Shown here one piece after another: positions 9,001 through 13,961 of a stretch of DNA of 16,586 bases. The notes under the pieces were generated by a model. That model was not told the DNA's origin. It searched no databases and saw only the letters and a program-made list of their open reading frames with translations. This stretch comes from Candidatus Onthoplasma faecigallinarum (GTDB lineage: Bacteria; Bacillota; Clostridia; Christensenellales; UBA1242). How positions within the stretch are numbered: position 1 is the stretch's first letter; the number at the start of each line of letters is the position of its first letter. The position numbers were made by a program, and so were the translations under genes. The DNA lies in assembly GCA_018715225.1 (NCBI GenBank), contig DVMB01000006.1, positions 1-16,586 on the forward strand. The letters are read 5' to 3'.

Positions 9001-10952
9001 TTAAAGGAAATATCCAAGGTAATAATATGGATTTGACTGGGCTGATGATATACTCATCTTCTAGTCTTGACGCAATTGGGCTATTTAAAGAGATGGTTTC
9101 GGCAGACGACGTTTCTATCTCAAATGCTGTAAGGAATTTGGATATAAGTGTTTCTTCAGTTTTGGCGACAAAGACACAAGCGGTTGGTAGCCTTGCTGGA
9201 ATAGTGGACGGATTCAATCTATACAACATTGACTTAGACGCATCAGGAGTGATTGTCGTAGGGGGCAATGCTGTCGGCGGAGTCGTGGGGCTTGTCCGTG
9301 GCGAATTTGACATAGAGCGTATCACAAGTAACGTCGGGGCGAACAGCACACGTGCTTCTAGCAGCTACAGTTATTCGATATACACTTCTACGAACAATGA
9401 AGCATCAGCGTCACAGAACTTGTCCTCAGTCTATTATGCGGGCAGTGTGTTTGGAATAATAGACGGCTACAATAATGCTAGATACGACATGAATGATTCG
9501 AGAAATCTGTCTACTTCTACATACTTTAATATCTCAAATATAGTGGTCAATGGCAACATCACAGTATTAGGAGATACTATTGGTTCGGCATTCGGTTTGG
9601 TTGGCGAAAGAGTGATGGTAGACAATGTTAGTGTAGATTTAGCCGGTGGAGCTCTGTCTGGAACACAATATTCAGGCGGTATCGCAGGCGAAAATAGGGG
9701 AGTTATCACAAACTCAAATGTTGTAGCGGCTGTGGATACTCTGTTCAATGGTTCTAATAATGTATCAGCAGGTTTGGTTGGCTTGAACTTGGGCGGACTT
9801 GTCCAAAACAGCAGTGCTGATATAGATATCGTAAAATCATCATCTTCTTCTACAGCAAATCCTACAGTAGGCGGTTTGGTCGGTAGGAATGTGGAAGGTT
9901 CGATATACAATTCAACCTATGATGGAAATTTACTGGCTTACTATACGGGAGGAATTGTTGGTTCATCATACAGTAGTGAGACATTGCAAAATAGAGGAAG
10001 TGGTTCGGGAGCAATTTCAAATAGCAGTCAAATAGCTATTCCAAATACAATAACCTACGTTTTGGATGGCAATTTAACTTTGAATGCTGAGTTGAGAGAG
10101 GTTAGTATTACGGTAGATACACTGAACAATTTCTTTACAAACTTATCAAATTTCTACTACTATATTGCAAATAGAAATGACTTTAGTTCCTCTATTGTAT
10201 ATTTGCGAGTGTTAGGATTGGCTGTCGGAGCGACAGACGAAGATGGACTAATTAACAGAGTTGGATATGATTCAAGCAATAATTTAATTGTATTTAATGG
10301 CGGATACAATATCTCAGGTATAGGAGTTATAAACGATGCTAACATCGCAAGTGATGTGGTATATGACTTACCTTTTGCAAACATCATTGATAATTTAAAT
10401 ATTAGTTTAGATTATACTCATGTGATGTACACAGTTGGAGCGGTGCTCACTTCGTTTGATGCGTGGGGACGTCAAAGTTATAGTGATAATTTGCTGGTGT
10501 TCACAAGTCAAGGATACAATGGTTTGACGTTTGCTAACAGTACGAATAATTTGACATCATACATCTATATGCTAAATAACAATGATGTAAATAGAGAATT
10601 TACATACAATGTTATGATAGAGAATTATGACGCATACGCTAGCGAATTGATGATGAATTTTGACTTTACATTCTTGACCGATATGTTTGATGGTAGCGAG
10701 GGAGTGGATATATACTTGACGAGTGCAGATGATGCGGATATCTTAGACAATTTATACACCACTTACTATCCAGAAGAGCAAGCGGATATAGAAAATCAAA
10801 TAAATGAGTCAATTTTGTCAAATATATCAGTTCCTGGAATTATTACAGATGCAACTAATATAAAGATTGTATTTGAGGGCGTGAGCGTCGACAATGACAT
10901 GCAAAATTTGACATACACATACATTTTCGAATTTAGTCCACTTGACAATTAA
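1..10952 (+). CDS. Giant GLUG-repeat surface lipoprotein, 5' partial
   Basis: The frame is open from base 3 without a stop, so the true start lies left of the window. The TTG at 66 is internal. Codons 3-47 give a hydrophobic stretch ending in V-F-S-A-C before R-D-N, a lipoprotein signal with the lipidated Cys at 45-47; the mature chain is about 3,635 residues. Counting from the TTG at 66, residues 15-1103 look like beta-rich, Ig-like domains. Residues 1104-1680, 2487-2879 and 2931-3310 are GLUG modules with repeated GG(L/I)VG and GGIAGY motifs, expected to form a beta-helix. Residues about 1740-1793 resemble a bacterial Ig-like (Big) domain. The chain is rich in Asn, Ser, Asp, Tyr and Ile and seems poor in Lys and Cys. 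It ends without LPXTG or a C-terminal membrane segment, so anchoring would be by lipid only. A likely role is adhesion or glycan/surface interaction, but no catalytic motif was recognised. It may be co-transcribed with queH. Confidence 0.85.
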   Translation, partial: LIIFTLFSCVVFSACRDNYSNLRMSFYSTSGSEISAVNLVIDSSQEQANALQRLGVRFDGISESDIGNISIQSSPSELATISNLELQGNTYYFTVEANMSGNGQIVVTHMTTGRTAGIALNIGRKSSSLQTSGDVYIVDIPSLESQSVYIKANEIVSLSPTGSTDRVYFKSAGTSSVGNVEFITETVGDEELITGFVVGANVVEGSRLTLYPVTVMDGYENTEYTDTIVTFEFINVLEEFEIETDSYHQQYINNDEVIYLITNDHTENTASDDQRYNYNNFQFNIGYRQDDELLAIDNYLQYYDVDIDVDETYLFVGESGDKYIIQANAYSANPVDVKIKLVPKNCVGDIHTMEYDLQVKCEVKPNNIEVSMQGEIIDPNESLDLYDYYVTSGSALGALFNFNPVVEYSLEDMKSMRIEVSTEILNAYILVNGQYEGVNRIFTDDTFTTLVTESSYVSGDVEYFYRNSRYVLEFYLDSQPLRFYFDTTLMKFVSEPITNLNSVYIRYVETNYLEDRPLNADVATFYTGDVLYLEDISGTTVSLNFNRQDGVSSMDINAGYLMQAQGSTSYREDIYVDDNGVGYAVETVYLNRLQGQDNTDSHTYLLYIAQNNIVGYMDKTVTSASFSVSVLGGEDNPLTIKQYASSDTDGKYNASGNRVEGSTSIEYQFSSTGAVNNAILLLFDSETDVGEYRIIFTHSNGYTKEIVCYVYQQISTGDIECVIPESDRVINNIVQTDNDGIIETSYKFPGYEADYIVASNQTIDVQMLIDDNVFNTNYIVGYEYSSIFNGIVDASSSDYIRLEPQGNRVLLTFLNGTYFNETNNYINVRFTVRVQNYSNIITPNGYEDVSIVLSFFIYEEIGHDDLMINNTSLVRFVESSLGAYNKDDSKATLQISISDENLWNYTQMSTQDSSYNIGIQDQDYRVVWYTENGDRIRTDYQTDNSISLTFTGDNQSNASYREDIYAEIVQFNTVYTLRCLVTVQRPIITQSITITSDVNITEDINQEYYLDLRAGQTYQLTAENYSPLGEVSNPDIFMVVVNSYGNQNNNSIIIDNDNHTLTVRETISNASNLSLIVFAKDALNQIIDSSTVGFDNISSFMLNERGELQDAYLNAYVVINLYLTDGTRENPFIINDANDFWDINSSEQMKSSYYRLMTNIDLTNTSYDGPRVIDGFSGYISTYSSSNSDYIYTLYGITLNGSNPNLFTNFNGTLSNINFNVAYNYSFNETGNTSTTINTASANLGLIDVNYGRLENININYSGRANLYNGTALPEYNFGSLVGINYADILYTSSSVIGADGSIILNGDAVVNFGGLVGKNYGLIQRLGDVSTNADYSLLADDNVEFGVYVANEGALSVVNIVSNLVNEDSSVGGVVGYNTETVIDGENYAGRIQNGYVTGTIQATHNNVGGAIGKNQTTRTHVTLEISVGQLVAINKEVEADYHIGITSAVVISGQNYVGGIVGYDDGGIYKDCHYQILTSMEHGVVGSQYVGGIAGYSMYGYFAYCSVMSYRWDYSQLNEDYSISDYSQVMNGTPDIAGENYISGLVGVGVSDVTNVQDGGTYLAVSILNSSVNAYIQADNGTQRSNVAGLISSEANSGLILYAYFMGRMDGDVTYSSDAVSTQNLVLDNMGNSVYNNVYSVVIDNGIQLNVGSFSNAYEMTLDSAGDSQVWGWSSDINGGYIYLKDETGNILFELAPTSINAEVIDPIDENFNTVLHLNYYDFVLDTTDENYVVTLNELTELYNTYSIKDLIAFTYQPESLESIRIYVQSSNSSIIGVSNDKIIVNGVGQCVLTFISSLNQSVRATITIDVSRAYGEDFVISDSAADISGNVNGTTQNIVRDSGKQFYAINTGSVGYQGIDYSYRTDDPYLEVTISLPSGTGINIGEYLNVSGLTSVTENDSMTVRLTPNIPFSISVLQHLEGMSFSVEVRPYSIINYNDTELIVYYENVSSNFEIVTSRGASDISINYDSVTLYPNDTTTITAYIKTDLKLGEEELLALVGMVGIDGEEVADISNYIELIEFDDYVDGIQTVYYRVTFNQEANIDDKSTLIVYFQLPNGINASAEFTLLPQRINTIEIKNYIYNDYENRVISRSDVLRPVGQGLIIIDIAPINGYFDYLEISDITGSEEIIFAQIDGVAGARMSVMDNPSSDGTGIQLLKYDDVLEEGRFYVSTMISSTYSSRIHTIRVSAYLEDGTQIGDTTYHNIDVKMLPSIDVNILKPNGDVSLTFQSSSSVNSYYIANGVDTNLRILTSNSNGNVDLTELSISGVDASLDVNNYFALEEDMNGFYTLRAIRYDEALLGGTLTLGLSTTATLENGDYETAEIVITFDIVDFIVHDVSVTNSRVNASNANEIYGDYSTDVTLEFYFRDTDISVYNQGFWDREYRFDSSNTDTSTTLGRVNAVLRALNENADGTNYLYLYNSEGIDSDTISLNRNVLRVNSGNRDTFLYVNFNLVLDMINHTWTIESPVSHVTNNISNETSDAPYLEYRYSYILNFVNSNTFEEAELIKDKEDFLNMAAGENTYYILGRDLVLRDYTPLDIVFKVFDGNGHTITIESFAEFDEEIIYAGLFRQVSEGMVIMNLEVKYSSVNEGIGDYSFGNVRTDTTSFIIDYADLCTNPDVNYSAVYFGGITPVNNGVITNCSTSGQIAVHASTVEDRISGYAISFYMGGLVCQNNSTAFITNSNSNIEMYAQANIGGLAYSNAGKIASSSFTGLIYGYNNNVVTTSLIEIGGFVVNNTGEISMSYVDVGSTALMATSIGNISAKDISAGFVYNNTSSIYDCYVTMSMLGANNNTFSGFVQTNQGTVNNCYTFINQGNKSSSVVNMFAPTYTTGITSSYEIMIIPSGYNNRIEGLTTVSISNMYLQETYQGFVFGDNENAVWTITLGGLPQLVSTLETVEYTGESEPSEDMYYGLRNVIVHREEIVDEDGHITYNYSYEVINGSYGTKDNPYVIYDLTSWNNYFMNNPEDYFRLVADIDFSSIYGNPNTSTLSFKGNIQGNNMDLTGLMIYSSSSLDAIGLFKEMVSADDVSISNAVRNLDISVSSVLATKTQAVGSLAGIVDGFNLYNIDLDASGVIVVGGNAVGGVVGLVRGEFDIERITSNVGANSTRASSSYSYSIYTSTNNEASASQNLSSVYYAGSVFGIIDGYNNARYDMNDSRNLSTSTYFNISNIVVNGNITVLGDTIGSAFGLVGERVMVDNVSVDLAGGALSGTQYSGGIAGENRGVITNSNVVAAVDTLFNGSNNVSAGLVGLNLGGLVQNSSADIDIVKSSSSSTANPTVGGLVGRNVEGSIYNSTYDGNLLAYYTGGIVGSSYSSETLQNRGSGSGAISNSSQIAIPNTITYVLDGNLTLNAELREVSITVDTLNNFFTNLSNFYYYIANRNDFSSSIVYLRVLGLAVGATDEDGLINRVGYDSSNNLIVFNGGYNISGIGVINDANIASDVVYDLPFANIIDNLNISLDYTHVMYTVGAVLTSFDAWGRQSYSDNLLVFTSQGYNGLTFANSTNNLTSYIYMLNNNDVNREFTYNVMIENYDAYASELMMNFDFTFLTDMFDGSEGVDIYLTSADDADILDNLYTTYYPEEQADIENQINESILSNISVPGIITDATNIKIVFEGVSVDNDMQNLTYTYIFEFSPLDN
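3..47 (+). other. Partial lipoprotein signal peptide with lipobox
   Basis: Read in the frame of the giant gene, these codons encode a hydrophobic run ending V-F-S-A-C, followed by R-D-N. The four residues before Cys fit the permissive lipobox pattern (aliphatic or aromatic, then small residues), although Phe at -3 is less common than Leu. An earlier Cys (codon 27-29, context L-F-S-C) is a weaker candidate because hydrophobic sequence continues after it. The positively charged n-region and the start codon must lie outside the window. Confidence 0.7.
3375..5100 (+). repeat. GLUG module A of the giant lipoprotein
   Basis: It opens with a D-G-T-R-E-N-P-F-I-I segment, then a Y-Y-R-L-M-T-N-I-D-L segment, the classic lead-in to GLUG proteins. 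It then runs through at least seven GG-VG type repeats, for example FGGLVGKN, VGGVVGYN, VGGAIGKN, VGGIVGYD and VGGIAGYS. It closes near base 5020 with V-W-G-W-S-S-D-I-N-G-G-Y-I-Y-L, the usual closing Trp/Gly-Gly-Tyr motif of such modules. This is the largest and most regular of the three. Confidence 0.75.
7524..8703 (+). repeat. GLUG module B of the giant lipoprotein
   Basis: It begins with E-E-A-E-L-I-K-D-K-E-D-F-L, followed by Y-Y-I-L-G-R-D-L and F-D-G-N-G-H-T-I, the standard D-G-N-G-H-T-I lead-in. The repeats are more diverged than in module A: FGGITPVNN, MGGLVCQNN, IGGLAYSNAG, IGGFVVNNTG, SAGFVYNN and SGFVQTNQG. Each is followed by an N-C-Y or similar beta strand. It closes with V-W-T-I-T-L-G-G-L-P-Q-L near base 8690, so it is a complete module. 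Confidence 0.7.
8856..9990 (+). repeat. GLUG module C of the giant lipoprotein
   Basis: It opens with G-T-K-D-N-P-Y-V-I and Y-F-R-L-V-A-D-I-D-F, the same lead-in as module A. The GG-type repeats include VGSLAGIV, VGGVVGLV, SGGIAGEN, VGGLVGRN and TGGIVGSS. Unlike modules A and B it lacks a closing V-W...G-G-Y-P/I-x-L motif and instead runs into a C-terminal region of about 320 residues that I do not recognise. Confidence 0.65.
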
Positions 10953-10976
10953 GTTCATTTGAACTACAATTCGGGT

Positions 10977-11558
10977 ATGAAAATTGATTATAACAAATTG
11001 ATGCATGATGAGATAAGTAGTCTAGAGAGTAAACCTAGACTACTTTTGCATTGTTGTTGTGCACCTTGTTCCAGTGCGGTTATTGAAAAGATCAAGGACT
11101 ATTTTGATATAACTTATCTATATTTTAACCCTAATATCTATCCACTAACTGAATATCAAAAGAGAAAAGAAGAGTTCAAAAAATTAGACGTCTCAGTCGT
11201 GGATATCGGCTATAACCATGACGAATTTCTAGACATGGTCAAAAATCATGAGCAAGATAGAGAGGGAGGAGACAGGTGCCGAATATGTATTGCATATAGA
11301 ATGGACAGGGCTTTCAAGTATGCTAAAGAAAACAATTTTGATTTAGTTACGACCACGCTGTCAATAAGTCCGCACAAAGATGCACAATTTATTAACGTCA
11401 CGGGCGAAAGTCTATCACAAAAATATGAAATAAAATATTTGCACGCAGATTTCAAAAAAGAAAATGGATACCTTCGTTCCACTTTGATATGTAAGGACAA
11501 GGAAATTTATAGACAAAATTATTGCGGGTGTGAATTCAGTGCAAATCAAGAAAATTAA
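10977..11558 (+). CDS. queH: Epoxyqueuosine reductase QueH
   Basis: QueH carries out the last step of queuosine synthesis, reducing epoxyqueuosine to queuosine at the wobble position of tRNAs with GUN anticodons. It is the cobalamin-independent alternative to QueG. The 193-residue protein shows the whole family signature: H-C-C-C-A-P-C (residues 25-31), F-N-P-N-I-Y-P...E-Y-x-x-R (50-63), R-C-R-I-C (100-104), T-T-T-L-S-I-S-P-H-K-D (125-135), and C-terminal G-Y-x-R-S with Y-R-Q-x-Y-C-G-C-E-F (residues 164-187). The clustered Cys fit the family's iron-sulfur cofactor. I chose the ATG at 10977. The in-frame TTG at 10959 would add six unconserved residues, and neither start has a convincing Shine-Dalgarno. 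The gene starts 24 bp after the giant lipoprotein stop and lies 14 bp before alr, so it is probably in one transcript with them. No other queuosine gene is in the window. Confidence 0.93.
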   Translation: MKIDYNKLMHDEISSLESKPRLLLHCCCAPCSSAVIEKIKDYFDITYLYFNPNIYPLTEYQKRKEEFKKLDVSVVDIGYNHDEFLDMVKNHEQDREGGDRCRICIAYRMDRAFKYAKENNFDLVTTTLSISPHKDAQFINVTGESLSQKYEIKYLHADFKKENGYLRSTLICKDKEIYRQNYCGCEFSANQEN

Positions 11559-11572
11559 GCATATATATTTAT

Positions 11573-12592
11573 ATGTTTAACGAAATCTTAATCAACAGAT
11601 ACAATTTAATTCACAATGTAGAACAGGTCAAACTAAAAAATCCTAAATCTTTAATTTGTGCTATGGTAAAAGCCAATGCCTATGGCGTTGGGCTAAAAGA
11701 AGTAGTCAAAACGATAGAAGGTCTAGTAGATTATTTTGGAGTGTCCTGTTTTTTTGAGGCAAAAAAGGTTAGAAAATATACAAAAAAGAACATATTGGTT
11801 GTTGGTGCTTTGGAATATAAAAAAATTAACCCCGATTTTTCATACACTTGCAATTCTTTAGAGGACGTGAAATATTTGGCGTCTTTAAACAAAAAAATTA
11901 AGATCCATATAAAGATAAATACTGGCATGAATAGATATGGTATCAATGACACAAAAGAGTTTAAGGAAATGTTGAATATTATAAAAGATAGTTCCCTACA
12001 ACTAGAAGGTATTTTCACTCACTTTGCGACGACAGACGAATATGTATTTTGCCAGATGAAAAAGTTCAATAAATTTATCAATATTGTTAAAAAATTAAAA
12101 TTAAAAGTGCTCATCCATGCAGACAATAGTTTTGTAAATGAAAAATATAACCACAATTTGTCAATGGTGCGTATTGGGTTCAACCTGTATAATAGGAATG
12201 ATTTTGAATTCAAACCTGTGGTAAATATAAGAAGTAAAATTGTACAAATAAACTCTATAAAAAAAGGCGATCTAGTAGGGTACGATTATAGATTTGTTGC
12301 TAGGCAGGGTATGAAAATTGCGGTCGTTCCTGTGGGGTATGCTGATGGGTTTGATCTAGGATACATCGGTTGTGATTTGAATATCAAAGGATATGATTGC
12401 AAGGTGTTGAACATCTGCATGGACTGCTTTATGCTTGATATTACAAATACAGATCTAAAAAAGGGAGATGATGTCTATATTTTAAATCACATCAACTCCC
12501 TTAAAATGTATGCAAATTATATCAATAGTTCGCCATACGAAATTATGACGAAATTTTCAAACATGCGTGCTGAGCGTAAATTTATCAATTAA
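11573..12592 (+). CDS. alr: Alanine racemase (PLP-dependent)
   Basis: The enzyme interconverts L- and D-alanine, supplying D-Ala for peptidoglycan. The 339-residue chain has the PLP lysine in M-V-K-A-N-A-Y-G-V-G (Lys33), K-I-N-T-G-M-N-R-Y-G (114-123), T-H-F-A-T-T-D-E (149-156), V-R-I-G-F-N-L-Y (199-206), the catalytic Tyr in L-V-G-Y-D-Y (Tyr237), V-P-V-G-Y-A-D-G-F (252-260), C-M-D (282-284) and the C-terminal S-P-Y-E-I-M segment (320-325). It is shorter than the common 360-390 residues and diverged: C-M-D-C replaces the usual C-M-D-Q, and R-I-G-F replaces R-P-G-I/L. The start at ATG 11573 fits the N-terminal family pattern, but the preceding bases are nearly all A/T with no Shine-Dalgarno. 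Its stop overlaps that of the convergent protease gene. A broader-specificity amino acid racemase cannot be excluded. Confidence 0.9.
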   Translation: MFNEILINRYNLIHNVEQVKLKNPKSLICAMVKANAYGVGLKEVVKTIEGLVDYFGVSCFFEAKKVRKYTKKNILVVGALEYKKINPDFSYTCNSLEDVKYLASLNKKIKIHIKINTGMNRYGINDTKEFKEMLNIIKDSSLQLEGIFTHFATTDEYVFCQMKKFNKFINIVKKLKLKVLIHADNSFVNEKYNHNLSMVRIGFNLYNRNDFEFKPVVNIRSKIVQINSIKKGDLVGYDYRFVARQGMKIAVVPVGYADGFDLGYIGCDLNIKGYDCKVLNICMDCFMLDITNTDLKKGDDVYILNHINSLKMYANYINSSPYEIMTKFSNMRAERKFIN

Positions 12593-13320
12593 TTTCTATC
12601 ACTTCCGCCACGCATCATGAACACAAATAGAATCAATCTAAGCAATGATAAAATTGACGTTACCAGTGCAGCCACATATGTCCAAGCTGCTGCACTTAGG
12701 ACTTTTTCAACACCTTTTATCTCTTCCGTGTCCATTTCTCCTGTGGCTAAAAGCATTTTCTTTGCTCGATTGCTGGCATTGATCTCTATAGGAAGAGTGA
12801 CTAGGCAGAAAATGATGTTCAAAGCATACAAGCCTATACCTATATAAATCAGCCAATCGGCAGCCGTTACATAATAAGTCATTTCCATTATAAGTCCAAT
12901 GATGATAAGTGGCCACATCAAGAAACTGGATATGTTCATGATTGGGACCAGTACATTTCTTATTTTGATGGGGGCATAACCATTTTTGTGTTGGAATACG
13001 TGTCCTATCTCGTGAGCAGTTACGCCTATTGCAGCAATAGTTGTTTGATTATATACAGATTCGGACAAGGACACAACATTTGTGGTTGGGTTATAATTGT
13101 CTGTCAATTCTCCCCGAATAGGTTGAATTTGCGTATCGACACAACCTCCGCTATCTAACATAAAACGTGCGACCTCTTTAGCCGATTTGCCATGTTTGGT
13201 TTCGACTTTATTATATTGATTGAAAGAAGAACGCACTTTGGTCTGTGCCCATATGCCTAAGATTAAACCAGGGATCATCACTATTCCTAATAAATAATAG
13301 ACTAGATAAGAGCTGAACAT
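12589..13320 (-). CDS. YugP-family membrane zinc metallopeptidase
   Basis: This 243-residue protein matches the YugP/Zn_peptidase_2 family of neutral zinc metallopeptidases, known mainly from sequence. The zinc motif H-E-I-G-H is at residues 103-107 in G-V-T-A-H-E-I-G-H-V-F-Q-H. The region before it, with S-G-G-C-V-D and N-P-x-T-N-V-V-x-L-S, and the later L-P-I-E-I-N-A-S-N-R-A (176-186, where E179 may be the third zinc ligand), are family hallmarks. Hydrophobic segments at about 5-23, 125-146, 150-176 and 210-236 predict four membrane helices. The start is well supported: GGAGG (13325-13329 on the complement) lies four bases upstream of the ATG, behind a consensus promoter. The gene converges on alr with a 4-bp overlap. 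The natural substrate is not predictable from sequence; a role in membrane or envelope protein turnover is an inference. Confidence 0.9.
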   Translation of the reverse strand: MFSSYLVYYLLGIVMIPGLILGIWAQTKVRSSFNQYNKVETKHGKSAKEVARFMLDSGGCVDTQIQPIRGELTDNYNPTTNVVSLSESVYNQTTIAAIGVTAHEIGHVFQHKNGYAPIKIRNVLVPIMNISSFLMWPLIIIGLIMEMTYYVTAADWLIYIGIGLYALNIIFCLVTLPIEINASNRAKKMLLATGEMDTEEIKGVEKVLSAAAWTYVAALVTSILSLLRLILFVFMMRGGSDRN

Positions 13321-13344
13321 TTTTCCTCCATTAATTGATAATAG

Positions 13345-13373
13345 ATTATACTTTAAGATTATGGAAATGTCAA
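13345..13373 (-). promoter_or_regulatory. Consensus sigma-A promoter of the metallopeptidase gene
   Basis: On the minus strand the sequence reads TTGACA (13373-13368), a 17-base spacer, then TATAAT (13350-13345). Both hexamers match the vegetative consensus at all six positions with ideal spacing. Transcription would begin near 13338, giving a leader of about 18 bases that holds the GGAGG site. This predicts strong, constitutive expression of the protease gene. Confidence 0.9.
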
Positions 13374-13474
13374 TTGTTTTATGCTATGGGCAAATACTCT
13401 CAACAATTTTATCGTAATTTTTGTTGTTTTTTGGTATGTTTCTACAATTATAACTAGCATTTAGAAATAAATAT

Positions 13475-13496
13475 TTAATTTAATTAATTAAATTAA
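13475..13496. repeat. 22-bp perfect A/T palindrome
   Basis: These 22 bases equal their own reverse complement and contain only A and T. Symmetry breaks at the next pair (T at 13474, G at 13497). It could be a dimeric regulator site, a cruciform-prone element, or a chance product of the low-complexity composition. Confidence 0.5.
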
Positions 13497-13569
13497 GTGC
13501 AATTGTAATTTACGGTATCTTGCTTATAATTTTTTAAATATCGTTATTAAATGCTATTTAGTCGTTTTT

Positions 13570-13594
13570 TTCATTATAATTATTTTATAATGAA
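13570..13594. repeat. A/T inverted repeat, 10-bp arms
   Basis: Bases 13570-13579 are the reverse complement of 13585-13594, with a five-base loop. The arms contain one G:C pair each. The stem would be weak as RNA and is not followed by a clean T-run, so I do not call it a terminator. Confidence 0.4.
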
Positions 13595-13820
13595 TATTTA
13601 AAAAATATTTAATAAATAACTATACAAAACAGAAATTTAATGATTAATTCATATTGAGTCTGTAGACTATATTAAATAAATTTTTTCACATAGATCGATA
13701 TATTTTTCTGTTATCAATTTGATTGACAATATTTTTTAATTATTTTATGGGTAAAAATATTTATATATTTATGATAATTATTATATATTAAATTCCTAAT
13801 TTATGTACTTTTACCGACTA

Positions 13821-13849
13821 TGGACAATTTTGTGTTTTATCAGTATAAT
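13821..13849 (+). promoter_or_regulatory. Upstream promoter of the AT-hook gene
   Basis: TGGACA (13821-13826), a 17-base spacer and TATAAT (13844-13849) give 11 of 12 consensus matches. Transcription would start near 13856 and leave a leader of about 105 bases before the ATG at 13962. That leader contains an A/T-only inverted repeat (13874-13883 with 13888-13897). Confidence 0.75.
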
Positions 13850-13919
13850 AAAAATGCTGAAAAAATTATAAAAAATTTAAAAAAATATTTTTAAATTATT
13901 AGTAATTAATAAATCTTTG

Positions 13920-13928
13920 TGTTATAAT
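13920..13928 (+). promoter_or_regulatory. Extended -10 promoter candidate of the AT-hook gene
   Basis: TATAAT at 13923-13928 is preceded by TG plus one base (13920-13922), an extended -10 element. No good -35 is found at the usual distance. If used, it gives a short leader of about 27 bases, so the gene may have two start sites. In such A/T-rich DNA a chance TATAAT is possible. Confidence 0.45.
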
Positions 13929-13961
13929 AATAATGTAAAAAATTGTCGTTAAGGGGTGCGT

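Larger units (their letters stand above)
13374..13820. other. Extremely A/T-rich gene-free spacer
   Basis: This is the core of the 640-bp divergent intergenic region. By hand count, 13441-13920 contains 73 G/C bases in 480, about 15 %. I see no coding frame, tRNA or DnaA-box cluster. The region is full of A- and T-tracts and small A/T inverted repeats, two of which are listed separately. A 9-bp inverted repeat also pairs 13455-13463 with 13548-13556. A TTGACA at 13723-13728 has no good -10 partner. A/T-tract DNA of this kind is the expected target of AT-hook proteins, one of which is encoded just downstream. Confidence 0.6.

Noticed and set aside
9467..9910. Long minus-strand open frame inside the giant gene (also 2679-3179 and 8969-9349)
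   Set aside because: Their translations show no recognisable domain or ribosome site, and they lie opposite a conserved GLUG coding frame; they are shadows.
10908..10913. TTGACA as a -35 box for queH
   Set aside because: The hexamer 17 bases downstream (ATTTAG) is a poor -10, and no better partner is in range.
10959..10976. TTG start for queH giving six extra residues
   Set aside because: The added residues are not part of the QueH pattern and no ribosome site precedes the TTG; ATG 10977 gives a protein beginning in the usual place.
13651..13686. Terminator-like stem followed by T-run in the spacer
   Set aside because: The stem is only four pairs and is separated from the T-run by about 12 bases; no gene ends there.
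13956..13961. GTG start for the AT-hook gene
   Set aside because: The GTG overlaps the AAGGGG Shine-Dalgarno, which is well spaced for the ATG at 13962.
13321..13961. Replication origin in the A/T-rich spacer
   Set aside because: I found no DnaA boxes (TTATNCACA) and no dnaA, dnaN or rep gene nearby.
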